Origin: Porphyridium purpureum
Lineage: Eukaryota > Rhodophyta > Bangiophyceae > Porphyridiales > Porphyridiaceae
DNA length: 64,000 bases
Reading direction: 5' to 3'
Assembly (NCBI GenBank): GCA_008690995.1
Contig: VRMN01000001.1
Span: 3,720,001 to 3,784,000 of the forward strand
Shown here piece after piece: positions 28,966 through 38,639 of this stretch. Both the position numbers and the translations under genes were made by a program. Numbering within the stretch: position 1 is the stretch's first letter; the number at the start of each line of letters is the position of its first letter. The notes below the pieces were generated by a model. The model did no database searches. It was not told where the DNA came from and saw only the letters and a program-made list of their open reading frames with translations.

Positions 28966-31326
28966 ATGTCGTCTGTTGTACGATTCACGCCGCTGTACGG
29001 AACAGGAACGGGCGCGCAAGCGGTTTCGTATTTGCTAGAAATCGATGGATTCAACATTTTGGTGGATTGCGGATGGAATGATCGGTTTGATGACCCGGCA
29101 CAGAGCATTGTGCCAGCGTTGCAGCAAGTGACGCCCAAGGTGGACGCGGTGTTGATCTCGCACTCGGGGCTGCACCATGTAGGCGCGCTGCCGTATGCGT
29201 ACGCTAAGCTTGGGCTGTTGGTGCCCACGTATTGCACGTTGCCGATCACGCGCATGGGACAGCTTGCATTGTACGACGCTCTGCTCAGCAAGCAGGCCGA
29301 AGAGCCGTTTGACCTGTTCTCACTCGATGACGTGGACGATGTCTTTGATCGGATTGTGCAGCTCAAATTCCAGCAGCACCACGCCATGACGGGCAAAGGC
29401 GCCGGAATTACGGTGACACCCTACAGCGCGGGCCACAGTCTCGGCGCGACCGTGTGGAAAATTAAGAAGGACACGGAGGAAGTCATTCTTGCCACAGATT
29501 TCAACCATCGCAAAGAAAAACATTTAAATGCTACGGCATTGACAACGCTAGTGCGACCGAGCCATCTTGTCATCGGTGCTTCTCAAATGCTGGAAAAGCA
29601 CAACCCCAAAAGCGACATGGTGGCGCCTGTAGAAGCGGCCTTGAGGCGAGGATGCAACGTGCTGATCCCTACTGATACTGCTGGTCGCATTGTAGAGCTC
29701 GCGCTTGCTTTTGACGAGCTTTGGACTGAGAAAAAGTACGGCAAACTCTATTCGCTATGCGTGGTTCACTCGGTTGCATACAACACTTTCGAGTTTGCGC
29801 GCAGTATGATTGAGTGGATGTCCGATGCGGTGGCCAACAAGTTTGACGAAACGCGACAGAACCCATTCACGCTCCGTCAGGTTGAGATCTGCCACAGCCT
29901 TAGCGAGGTCGATGCGCTCCCAGGCCCCAAAGTGGTGCTGGCTTCGTTTACGTCGCTGGAAACAGGTTTCGCGCGCGATCTCTTTGTGGAGTGGTGTTCG
30001 AACCCGAAAGCGCTCGTCTTATTTGCGGACCGGCTCGAGCCCAATACGCTCGCACATGATGTGTGGTCCAAGCACAGTGACTTGATGGCAGAGAAAGACT
30101 CGACCATGGACGACGACAAGCAGCAGACGTCGTCCGCGCCTTTGCCGCACGATGAAACTCATATTCGACCTGCTTTTGACGTGGAGGTGGTGCTGAAGCG
30201 CAAAGTGGCACTTGAGGGTGCCGAGCTCAAGGAGTTCCGCGATGCACGGCGCCAGGAGAAAAAGGAGAAGCAGAAATTAGAGCGGCGGCGACATCACCGC
30301 AAGCGTGAAGTCTCAGGGATAGACGGAGCGCCGGACGTTGCGCGTGAAGACGGTGGCCCTGCGCCAATGATGATGGAGGAGCTATCTGAAAGTGAAAGTG
30401 ATGCGAGTCTGGAAGATATTCCCATGGCTGGCGGAAATGTGCAGATGGATCCCGCGCATGTGCTCATGTTCCCCTTCACGGAGCCGGTCAAGGAGTACGA
30501 CGATTTCGGTGAGATCATAGACACGGCCAGGTTTATGATTGGCGAAGACCCTGGAGGAGACGATGACGATGAGGACATCCAGGCTATGGTACGCTTTAAT
30601 CAGGCAGAACATCAACAACAGCAACAGCAGCAGGAGGAAGAAGAACAAGTGCCGAGCAAGTACGTGCAGCAGAATGTCACACTGCACGTGGCCTGCGATT
30701 TTGCTCTCTGTGAGCAGTATGGCGTTTCCGATGGCCGCGCGATTAAACAGATTGTATCGAGCGTGGCTCCACGGCGACTGATCGTTGTGAATGGCACCAA
30801 AGAAGAAAATGAGGCACTCCGCGAATGGGCGACAAGCGAGAAGGGACTCATGTTGAAGGCATCCGAAGTATACGTGCCGGATGCCATGGAAACCATCAAC
30901 GTTACATCTGATACATCGGTTTATCGCGTAACGCTGCACGACTCTCTGTTCGTTAACGTTGACTGGCGGCAAGTTGGTGACGCACTCGTGGCTTACGTGA
31001 CTGGCTCGCTTCGCGTTGAGGATGCAGAGCAGGGTATGATTGGCATCGAAGGGTCACAAGAGCAAGATCGCGGACATCCAACTATTTTCTTGGGTGATTT
31101 GAAAATGCCGCTCCTAAAGGAGAGCCTCATGAACGAAGGCATTCATTCGAGCTTTGCCGGTGGCTGCCTGTGCATTGAGAACGCGCAGACAGGAGCCGTT
31201 GTGGTGGTCAAAAAGGTCGGCTCCGGCGAAGTCACTATTAATGGGGCGTTTTGTGAGGAATACTTTGCAGTGCGCGACATTTTGTACCAACAGTTTACAA
31301 CTCTTCCGGATATTCTTGGCGCTTAG
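28966..31326 (+). CDS. CPSF2: Cleavage and polyadenylation specificity factor subunit 2 (CPSF100)
   Basis: 786 aa, start ATG 28966. Metallo-beta-lactamase/beta-CASP protein. The N-terminus reads VSYLLEIDGFNILVDCGW, then HSGLHHVGALPYAYAKLGL where catalytic members carry HxHxDH, so the zinc ligands are lost as in all CPSF100. TPYSAGHSLGATVWKIKKD and ATDFNHRKEKHLN follow, then the beta-CASP domain. A Gln/Glu tract lies at ~545-560. The C-terminal domain begins around VTLHVACDF. In the cleavage complex it pairs with CPSF73 as the non-catalytic partner. No intron. Confidence 0.92.
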   Translation: MSSVVRFTPLYGTGTGAQAVSYLLEIDGFNILVDCGWNDRFDDPAQSIVPALQQVTPKVDAVLISHSGLHHVGALPYAYAKLGLLVPTYCTLPITRMGQLALYDALLSKQAEEPFDLFSLDDVDDVFDRIVQLKFQQHHAMTGKGAGITVTPYSAGHSLGATVWKIKKDTEEVILATDFNHRKEKHLNATALTTLVRPSHLVIGASQMLEKHNPKSDMVAPVEAALRRGCNVLIPTDTAGRIVELALAFDELWTEKKYGKLYSLCVVHSVAYNTFEFARSMIEWMSDAVANKFDETRQNPFTLRQVEICHSLSEVDALPGPKVVLASFTSLETGFARDLFVEWCSNPKALVLFADRLEPNTLAHDVWSKHSDLMAEKDSTMDDDKQQTSSAPLPHDETHIRPAFDVEVVLKRKVALEGAELKEFRDARRQEKKEKQKLERRRHHRKREVSGIDGAPDVAREDGGPAPMMMEELSESESDASLEDIPMAGGNVQMDPAHVLMFPFTEPVKEYDDFGEIIDTARFMIGEDPGGDDDDEDIQAMVRFNQAEHQQQQQQQEEEEQVPSKYVQQNVTLHVACDFALCEQYGVSDGRAIKQIVSSVAPRRLIVVNGTKEENEALREWATSEKGLMLKASEVYVPDAMETINVTSDTSVYRVTLHDSLFVNVDWRQVGDALVAYVTGSLRVEDAEQGMIGIEGSQEQDRGHPTIFLGDLKMPLLKESLMNEGIHSSFAGGCLCIENAQTGAVVVVKKVGSGEVTINGAFCEEYFAVRDILYQQFTTLPDILGA

Positions 31327-31648
31327 GATGACGTCCGATTTACTTTTGCAGTGCTCTGAAGCGAGAACGCGTTGCGTCTTTGGTGCCTTTTCTTGATTAC
31401 GAACTATTGAGCTCAACGGAAGTGTAGGTTTTCTTTTCTCCTTTTGTTTTTTTTCCTTTCCTTGACCTGTTGCCAGCTGTACCATCGACTGCGTTCTGCG
31501 GCCGGCATTCACCTAGAGCTTTGAGATCTCTGCATGGCCTTAAGTACGAAACTACACATGGAGCCACCTAACTATGCCCAACAACGCTGGCAAAATATTA
31601 GACAATATCCTGCCAAAAGAAAGGAACAACGCTTCCCTTCTCGATCGC
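31327..31648. other. Convergent 3' spacer
   Basis: 322 bases between the stops of CPSF2 and the GPR107-like gene. T-rich around 31430-31460. No gene seen. Confidence 0.5.
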
Positions 31649-33493
31649 CTACTCGTCGTCGAGCGTAAAGAACGCCTTGACGTCAACTGCGTTTCTCAGA
31701 TCCGTCTGCTCCATGCTCGCGCCCAAGAATGGCTCGTCCTCAATGATTTCGCGCCGTGATGGGGCGTAAGATGCGCTGCGCTCACCAGGGAAGAATAAAA
31801 TCATCTGGATCACCAGCATTGCGCCAAAGAGAAGATCCCAAATCACTCCTCCAGCCGGGAAGCCTCCAAGTAAGTAGTAGCTTTCCCAATGCTGATAGTT
31901 CCACTTCTGCGCGGAACTGCTTGTTAGGGCCAACACCAAAGAGTAGATTCCGACGCCAAGTGCAGCGCAGAGAAACACGACTAGTGAGAGGGTGAAGAAG
32001 CGGTACATGTTCAGTTTGGACGCATGACTGCGCTCGCGGAGAACAGTACGCGTACGTGACAGCTCAACAAATATCCAGAACACAAGCAGCAAGTCCAGGA
32101 ACATCGCGGGTGCCGCGATTAGCGCGCTAATGAGGAACGAAAGTCCCGTCTTGTGCGTCGCTGAGCTTGCCACCTCGTGCGCAAGCGAAAAGATGAAACT
32201 AAACGATGAGTAAACGACCACGGCCTGAACAACCTTACGACCCAGACTGGCTTTCACGATGCACCACCCCATACTCACCAACAGAATGAGCGCTTTGGAA
32301 AAGACGATCTTCAGCACCGATACGAGGTTAGCTGTGACCAGAGACACCGGCAAAGGGCTTAATGGACGCCCGCTCGAGTTGAGTGAGTGATAAGCATGAC
32401 GGAAAAGCATGGACTCGAGCAGCGCTAGCACCAGCACGGCCGAGATATAAACATGCAGCGAAAGCATGTACTTGCTACGCAGCGCGAGGATGGCGATCCA
32501 CAGAACGGTGAGCCCAAGGTACACGTAGTAGAGGACTTCGTAGCTGCGCATGAAACCCACCAACTGCCCGGGAAGATAGCCGGATGGATTTTTGACAATA
32601 ACTTGGCCCTCCATGACCAATGAGCGCGAGACCGGGTCCTGCCCGCATGCTGCAACGACCAATTTGTAGATGCCGGTCTTGCGGATGTAGATGGTCTGAT
32701 CTATGCGTTGCTTGTATGTGTCGGCATGCACGTATTCGTCGCGTAATCTTGAGCGGAAGACGCCCAGCGACGCGCCCCCGCGCTGCCAGGGCCTGTTGGT
32801 CTTTATGTCGACCGGCGACATCACCAGCCTATCCAACGACTTTTGTGAGCATGCGCCGCGATCTCCGTCAACACTCTTCCTGTATCGTGCGAGCTCTGGC
32901 GTACAGCAGTATTGCCGGACGCCCATTTGATTCATGACTCCGACAATCTTCTCATCTTCGAGCGACACAACGGCGACTTCAAAGAATGACTTCCCATTGG
33001 AGATATTATACGAGTTCTTCTCGTCTTTGAGTTGTTTTGGTGTGGGAGGCGTGTACATGCTTTCGTCAGGATACAATGATCCCTCCAGCGTTACTTCCAA
33101 TGCGATAAACGAGCTTCGGCTGTGTTGCAGTGCCTCCTCGAACGTGATGCGAGGCACGCTGCTTGTGTTGGATCCAGCGGTCGTCGCAGACGCATCTCCC
33201 GATCCCGGCACCACCGGAGGAAGTGCTGCAACGACGTACCGCCAGGCATAAATACCGCCCTCGGAAAACTCGAACGCGTGGTTCTCCGGGGCCAGCGACG
33301 AGAAGGGCACACGCACGTCGTGAATCGACGCGTGGGCGCCACTCGCCACCAATGTCACAATCAGCAACACCGCAGCCAATCCTAGCCCTGCGCACCGCGG
33401 CGGCATACACAGCGCGACATGTTTGCGGCTACTGCGACAATTCATGCTGCTTGTATCGCGCGCTGTCCGCAACCCCTCAGCCATGTCCACCAT
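31649..33493 (-). CDS. GPR107/108-like seven-membrane-helix Golgi protein
   Basis: 614 aa from ATG 33491-33493. A hydrophobic signal (GLGLAAVLLIVTLVASGAHA) is followed by a luminal beta-rich domain with several cysteines to ~residue 290, then seven hydrophobic helices (LYYVYLGLTVLWIAILAL, ISAVLVLALLESMLF, VVYSSFSFIFSLAHEV and others). This is the LU7TM/GOST arrangement; GYLPGQLVGFMRSYEVLYYV just before helix 1 is typical of GPR107. Human and plant members act in Golgi trafficking. Alternative ATGs at 33484 and 33406; the last would begin right at the signal peptide. GTACAG elements occur 60 and 120 bases upstream. Confidence 0.82.
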   Translation of the reverse strand: MVDMAEGLRTARDTSSMNCRSSRKHVALCMPPRCAGLGLAAVLLIVTLVASGAHASIHDVRVPFSSLAPENHAFEFSEGGIYAWRYVVAALPPVVPGSGDASATTAGSNTSSVPRITFEEALQHSRSSFIALEVTLEGSLYPDESMYTPPTPKQLKDEKNSYNISNGKSFFEVAVVSLEDEKIVGVMNQMGVRQYCCTPELARYRKSVDGDRGACSQKSLDRLVMSPVDIKTNRPWQRGGASLGVFRSRLRDEYVHADTYKQRIDQTIYIRKTGIYKLVVAACGQDPVSRSLVMEGQVIVKNPSGYLPGQLVGFMRSYEVLYYVYLGLTVLWIAILALRSKYMLSLHVYISAVLVLALLESMLFRHAYHSLNSSGRPLSPLPVSLVTANLVSVLKIVFSKALILLVSMGWCIVKASLGRKVVQAVVVYSSFSFIFSLAHEVASSATHKTGLSFLISALIAAPAMFLDLLLVFWIFVELSRTRTVLRERSHASKLNMYRFFTLSLVVFLCAALGVGIYSLVLALTSSSAQKWNYQHWESYYLLGGFPAGGVIWDLLFGAMLVIQMILFFPGERSASYAPSRREIIEDEPFLGASMEQTDLRNAVDVKAFFTLDDE

Positions 33494-33663
33494 CCTCTTC
33501 TCCCTCAAGGACTTCGAAGACACGAACCCAGCACGTGGCCTCCACAAGAAAAGTACAGTGAATCGTGGCCACGTGTGATTTTCTGAGCTTATTTTATAGT
33601 AAAATCGATGTACAGTTGCGAAAGGGCGAGGGGCTTTTTTTCTGTCTTCAAGTTTCGTTTGGA

Positions 33664-35919
33664 CTAGGTGAAGCCGAGTGCGTCGGGTTGCTTGACGCGG
33701 TAGATGCGGACCAGCCAATGTTCTGACGTAAACGCCTCCTCAAAGTAGCGGAGAGTGATATCGTGCTCCGGCGCTTGCACGCGCCGCACAAGGTCGACGG
33801 CAAAGTTGCCGTGGTTTCGCACTTCGTTAAACCGATAGTAGCTTAGTCGGTACATCAGGCTGTTCTTGAGCGTCTCGGACGCGTCCTCGCCCATCGAGTA
33901 CTCGCCTCGCGCCGTCAGATAGTCCTCCTCCTTCACGGACGGATCCACACTGCCAGAGATCCGAATGGGCCATAAGAACTTGTTGATGTCGTCCGACGAG
34001 TAGCCGACTAGCCCACCAAAGATGATCAGAACATAGTCCACATCGAGCTTGCGCGCGATCGTGTGAGCCTTCTTCTCGTCAGAGTTGAGACATCGCCCGA
34101 CCGTGGCAATGTGAGAATTGTTCCATGTGTTGTTGTCCACAATCGTCGTGCGGTTCGCCATGCCAGATAACTGGTATCCGTAGTCCCACCAGGACAGAAC
34201 CGTGTCATCGGGATCCGTGTTTTGGCTCAGCCAAAAGTATGCTTCACGAAAGTCATCCCAATAGCTTCCGTCGTTCAGCTGAATGACCACGGACGGGCTT
34301 GAGTAATAATGATTCGCCATGTACAAGCAGTGCTGGATGTACTTGAAGAGCACAAAGCTCGCAATCAGCAGCAGAGCCACGGAAACCTCCAGGGTCACCT
34401 TGAATGGGCGCGACATTGCTGCTCCCGTTTTCCCGGAGGACGACGCAGTCGAGGCGGATCCTTGCACGCTCGCTGCCTTTCGCGTCGCGACTGCCTTCTT
34501 CGCAGCCCCGCGCTTCCCAGATTGAGCTGCGGTGTCAGTCGAGCTCGCGGTGCCACCATCCGGATGCAAGGTAGCCGTGGAAGACGTACTGCTACCATCA
34601 TGTGGCGCCCTTTTCACCATTTCAAACACCGAGGCGGCGGCCTTGTTGGTCATCTCGCTGAGAGCGACGCCGCTCATGAGCGCTGAAGCCGGCGCCAACA
34701 CAAGCATGAGGCGCGACATGACACCCGAAAAGTAAGCGGCAAAGACTGCGTACACAATGAGCAGCAGGTTTGTATCCGTCACCCCCTTCATGAGGTAGTA
34801 CAGACCCACTGGGAACAAAAAGTTCAGAACGTGCAGATCCATAAAGTACGATGCCCACGCAGTAGGCTGGTGCTCTGACACAGATGCGATGATAGGAATG
34901 AAGCGCTGCGCGTAGGTCGGGTCGAGAATCGTGTAAAAGCGACCCTCCCACGGCCCGAAAAAATTAGTTCTGAATGCCCACGAAAGCGCAATGGCCACGG
35001 TACCGACAAGAACAGCAACTGTTCCGCTAAACAACAACCAAAACTTTCTTCGCGGCATAAGGGAATACAGCCACCGGCCAAATACATACAAGTGCAGAAA
35101 TCCAAACACTGCGAGTGCCGCAAGTTTTTCCTTGCTCTGGATAGCACCAAAGCCAACAAAGCGAATCTGCATGGACAAGAGCGTGCCCAGAACGTAGAAA
35201 GTGGAGTAGGCTACGTACAGGCGATTCGAGAAACGGCCCAGTACAAGCATCACCATGACGTAGATTGGAATGATGTTGATCACGAAAATGTAGCCACCCC
35301 AAGTGGAAACCATGTACAGGTATGCAATGGCGCTGAGCGCCGAATACAAGATCGATCCAGTGCGGACCGCTCGCATGAACCCGTAGAACACAAAAACGAG
35401 CGCGGTAATGGCCACACCCTCGTTATCGAACGAGCCGGCGGTCGATCGCGACATGTATCCAGGCACAATCGATGTGATGACCGCAGCAAACAAGCCTGCG
35501 CCTGAGCTGTAGGCCTCTGTGCCGAGCAAGTAGGCTGCGATGGCCGTGAGACCCGAAAAGATGGGTGCCGTGAGCACGCACACCTCCCGAACATGAATTT
35601 CCGGGAAACCAAGCGCGTGCAAGGCGTGGTAGATAAACCCAGCGGTAAACATGATGCCCGGGTAAACCGTGCCTCCAACCACCCTGCCTAACGGGTACCA
35701 CGACTTGTGGTCAAACCAATTCCAAAACGCGTACATGCCGTCCTCCACGAACACTTTGGTCGAACGGTAGTTGAACCAGGGGTCAAACTCGTGGATGATA
35801 CTTTCATACCGGATCACCGAGAAGAGACGCGCCGAGAACGCCATCACGTAGATCAATGCCATAGTACCCAGCCGCACCAGCGCCTCAGACTGCCGGATCG
35901 CCAACCCTTCCCTCGCCAT
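33664..35919 (-). CDS. STT3: Oligosaccharyltransferase catalytic subunit STT3
   Basis: 751 aa from ATG 35917-35919. Catalytic subunit of the ER oligosaccharyltransferase that moves the lipid-linked glycan to Asn in N-X-S/T. First loop has HEFDPWFNYRSTKVFVEDG with the metal-binding Asp, many membrane helices follow to ~residue 470, and the signature WWDYGYQLSGMANRTTIVDN sits at ~577, with the C-terminal luminal domain after it. A Ser/Thr/Ala-rich insertion at about 450-500 in the last cytosolic loop is longer than usual. Single exon. Confidence 0.95.
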   Translation of the reverse strand: MAREGLAIRQSEALVRLGTMALIYVMAFSARLFSVIRYESIIHEFDPWFNYRSTKVFVEDGMYAFWNWFDHKSWYPLGRVVGGTVYPGIMFTAGFIYHALHALGFPEIHVREVCVLTAPIFSGLTAIAAYLLGTEAYSSGAGLFAAVITSIVPGYMSRSTAGSFDNEGVAITALVFVFYGFMRAVRTGSILYSALSAIAYLYMVSTWGGYIFVINIIPIYVMVMLVLGRFSNRLYVAYSTFYVLGTLLSMQIRFVGFGAIQSKEKLAALAVFGFLHLYVFGRWLYSLMPRRKFWLLFSGTVAVLVGTVAIALSWAFRTNFFGPWEGRFYTILDPTYAQRFIPIIASVSEHQPTAWASYFMDLHVLNFLFPVGLYYLMKGVTDTNLLLIVYAVFAAYFSGVMSRLMLVLAPASALMSGVALSEMTNKAAASVFEMVKRAPHDGSSTSSTATLHPDGGTASSTDTAAQSGKRGAAKKAVATRKAASVQGSASTASSSGKTGAAMSRPFKVTLEVSVALLLIASFVLFKYIQHCLYMANHYYSSPSVVIQLNDGSYWDDFREAYFWLSQNTDPDDTVLSWWDYGYQLSGMANRTTIVDNNTWNNSHIATVGRCLNSDEKKAHTIARKLDVDYVLIIFGGLVGYSSDDINKFLWPIRISGSVDPSVKEEDYLTARGEYSMGEDASETLKNSLMYRLSYYRFNEVRNHGNFAVDLVRRVQAPEHDITLRYFEEAFTSEHWLVRIYRVKQPDALGFT

Positions 35920-36184
35920 ATTGGATGCGCGAGCGTCGTTGCGCGCGTGACGCACGGACGAAAGAGCAGAAAGCAGCTGTGAGCGGATTATCTCTGGCCA
36001 AGGCCCAGATCTAATGTCCGGAGACTGCTCCGCCCCTGTTCCGCGCGCGTCCCGCTGGTCTCCAGGCCTACCGCAAACATCCGTCGCACACCTTTCAGCT
36101 TTCCCTCCTCAATCGCCATCTCACACAAACGCTACCGCGCGACGAAACAAAGAACCCCAAAACCAAAAAAGCAGCTCGACTGAG

Positions 36185-36247
36185 GTACAGTTTCCAGAAA
36201 TCACTGTACACTACTGAAATCATCGGTGACTGTACTTATCACTGTAC
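36185..36247. promoter_or_regulatory. Four CTGTAC/GTACAG elements between STT3 and MND1
   Basis: GTACAG at 36185, CTGTAC at 36204, 36230 and 36242, all within 63 bases in the shared promoter. This is the densest such cluster in the window. Confidence 0.5.
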
Positions 36248-36522
36248 ACACGTAATTTTGTCCGCGCGAACGGCGGGCCGAATCGAAACTGGCCGCTGCA
36301 TCCAAATGGTATGGTGGTCGTTCGAGGGCGAGCGTCACTATACACTATACAAATCGCGTGGTTTACTATGAGACATTGGGACTGAACCTCCTTTTCCTTT
36401 GTTGGTTGCTTGATGGCAGGTGGCGAGAAGAAAGAGAGAGAGAGAGAGAGAGAAAGGTGGGAAGGCGGAAAGGTGGGAAGGGAAGCAGAGACTCGTGGTT
36501 GTGTGAGCGCGTGGAGCGCAAG

Positions 36523-37152
36523 ATGTCGAAGCGCAAGGCGTTATCGTTTGATGAGAAGCGCGAGAAGATGCTCGAGATCTTCACCGAGACAAGCGAGTTC
36601 TTCACGCTCAAGGAGCTGGAGAAAATCGCGCCCAAGCGAAAGGGCATTGTGTCGCAGACGGTGAAGGAGGTGCTGCAGTCGCTCGTCGATGATGATATGG
36701 TCAGCTCGGACAAGTGCGGCGTGCAGACCGTGTTCTGGTGCCTTCCCAGTGAGAGCGTCCAGAAGAAGCGCGCACGGCTGAGCAAGCTCGACGAGACCAT
36801 CGCGGCCAAAGCTGCGGCGCTGGAAAAGATGACCGCAGAGCAAGAGTTGCTTGCCAAGGGCCGGGAACAGTCCGACACGCGGGATGCTGTCATCCAGGAG
36901 CTGGAGGTAAAACGTCAGCACGTGGCCGACATGCGCGCGCAGCTCGGCCAGTTTGCGGCGTGCGATCCAGAGACCTTTGCCGAAATGAAGAGCGGTCTCG
37001 AGGTGTGCGTCGAAGCGGTGAATCGCTGGGTCGACAATATCTCCACACTCAGGTCCTTTGCAAACAACACCATGGGTGTCAGCAATGAAGAGTTCAACAG
37101 CGCATTTGACCTTCCGGCAGATCTCGATTATGTCGAGCTCGAGGCCTTGTAG
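36523..37152 (+). CDS. MND1: Meiotic nuclear division protein MND1
   Basis: 209 aa, start ATG 36523. The N-terminal winged-helix reads ALSFDEKREKMLEIFTET, LKELEKIAPKRKGIVSQTVK and EVLQSLVDDDMVSSD, then FWCLPSE; a coiled coil covers ~85-155 and VNRWVDNISTLRSF plus the C-terminal FDLPADLDYVE follow. All match MND1, the partner of HOP2 in meiotic DMC1/RAD51 strand exchange. Its presence suggests that the organism keeps a meiotic programme. A GA-rich leader lies upstream. Confidence 0.95.
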   Translation: MSKRKALSFDEKREKMLEIFTETSEFFTLKELEKIAPKRKGIVSQTVKEVLQSLVDDDMVSSDKCGVQTVFWCLPSESVQKKRARLSKLDETIAAKAAALEKMTAEQELLAKGREQSDTRDAVIQELEVKRQHVADMRAQLGQFAACDPETFAEMKSGLEVCVEAVNRWVDNISTLRSFANNTMGVSNEEFNSAFDLPADLDYVELEAL

Positions 37153-38639
37153 TCGGCGAGCCGCTGATAATTGGACCACACCAATACATATGACACCGGG
37201 GATTTCTTCCTTTCGTGTAACGAATCTATGAAATTATCATCGCAATCGAAGCTTCTCTTACTCTGTGATCGATGGATGGCTTCTGGGAACTTTCAGCCCG
37301 GGGATGTTGCAAGAGGATATCGAGCATGTTTATAAGCACACGGTAGGCACAGCAAAGAATGGAGGGCGCGAATAGGCTGTAACGAAACAAGCGACTTGGC
37401 AGAAGTGCCTCGCAAAAAAGAGACCAAAGGCGCACAAGCCGTCATCTGATCTGCGAGTGTCGCGCATTGTATGTATGCCACCGACCTACGGAGGGCTAGC
37501 CTTTGATCTGTCTATGCCTTCGACGTGATAGCCATTAAGTATGGCAAAAGGAAAGCGCCAGAATCGTGCCAGAGCCCGGACCAGTTGACTTTGGCAGAGC
37601 TCTTATTGTTGCCTGGACAGTAAATGTTGAAAGTGTTCAGGAATGCAACGTTAACAACGCCACCGACATTGGTTCCAACCATCTCTATCTGCAGACTTGG
37701 CTTGGTGCTGGACAAATTAAGAGAGCGAACACAGCTGTGTCGATTGCAGCTGCACGAGTTTCAGGAGGGACTAGCATTTTTGCCATGATTTGAAACGATT
37801 CTTCCGCTTCGGGATTCCAGACCTATGGCGAGAAATTCGGCTGGATTGCCCTTGATGAAGTTCTGCCTCGAGCCGAGAGATACTCCACGCCGTCATCTAA
37901 ATTATTTCGCATTACCATTGCTAAGAGAGGCTTCGATTGCCAAATATCTTCCCAGCATCTATGGGTGAGCAATGTACAAAATGTTGTGAAATTCAGGACC
38001 AGACGCTGCGGAACTTGAACTACTTGTTCTCAGGAAATTTTCATGGATGAGACACTGCGCCTGTATAGCCGGAAGCAGCGAAAGCTGCAATTCCCGCCCG
38101 GGAGACAATACCCTCTCCTCCTGGACGTGAACTTGAAATAATTTGTTGAGATTGCCCAAAATCCGATTCTGGCAGCTCTTCGCGAAGCAGCACATACCCC
38201 GACCTTTTTGGCCATTTCTGAAACTCGGACCCTGCGCTTTCCAAGTCCTAAGCGAACCCGAATGCACCGCGGACCGGTTTGTACTACGAAAGCTCCGCCC
38301 TCCAAGAATTCCGACCGCACTCTTGCCCCATGTAGCAGATGACTCACCCTCGCCGCATTACGCCAGCCCATGCATTTTCACACCTCGATACTTTCGCGAG
38401 ACGTGCGCCATGTCGGGTTGCTGGCGTCAGGCACGGATTTCGCGCCTTCATTGCAGGGTTAACGCTGTCTCACGGCAAGTGCGTGTCGCGCCGTTCTTCA
38501 TTCGCACCTAGTCGGACATTTGCCCGCGTGCCAGAGTTCCCAATATGCACAGGCAAACCTTCGAAGGCATCCTCAAAGTTACAGATCATGATTTCACTGG
38601 ATGAAGACTATCGAAGGTTCTTCGCTTTCTAAGTGGAAG
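37153..38639. other. 1.5-kb convergent gap without recognisable gene
   Basis: Between the 3' ends of MND1 and MetRS. The part 37450-38160 looks more AT-rich than its surroundings. A plus frame from 37566 (GTG, no ATG) reads 75 codons, stops, and stays open for another ~75 codons; I cannot assign it. Two related words, GAACTTGAACTACTTGTT at ~38011 and GAACTTGAAATAATTTGTT at ~38128, hint at an eroded repeat. No RNA gene recognised. Confidence 0.4.

Noticed and set aside
28966-29400. CPSF2 as an active metallo-beta-lactamase nuclease
   Set aside because: The HxHxDH position reads HSGLHHVG, lacking the metal ligands, as expected of the non-catalytic CPSF100.
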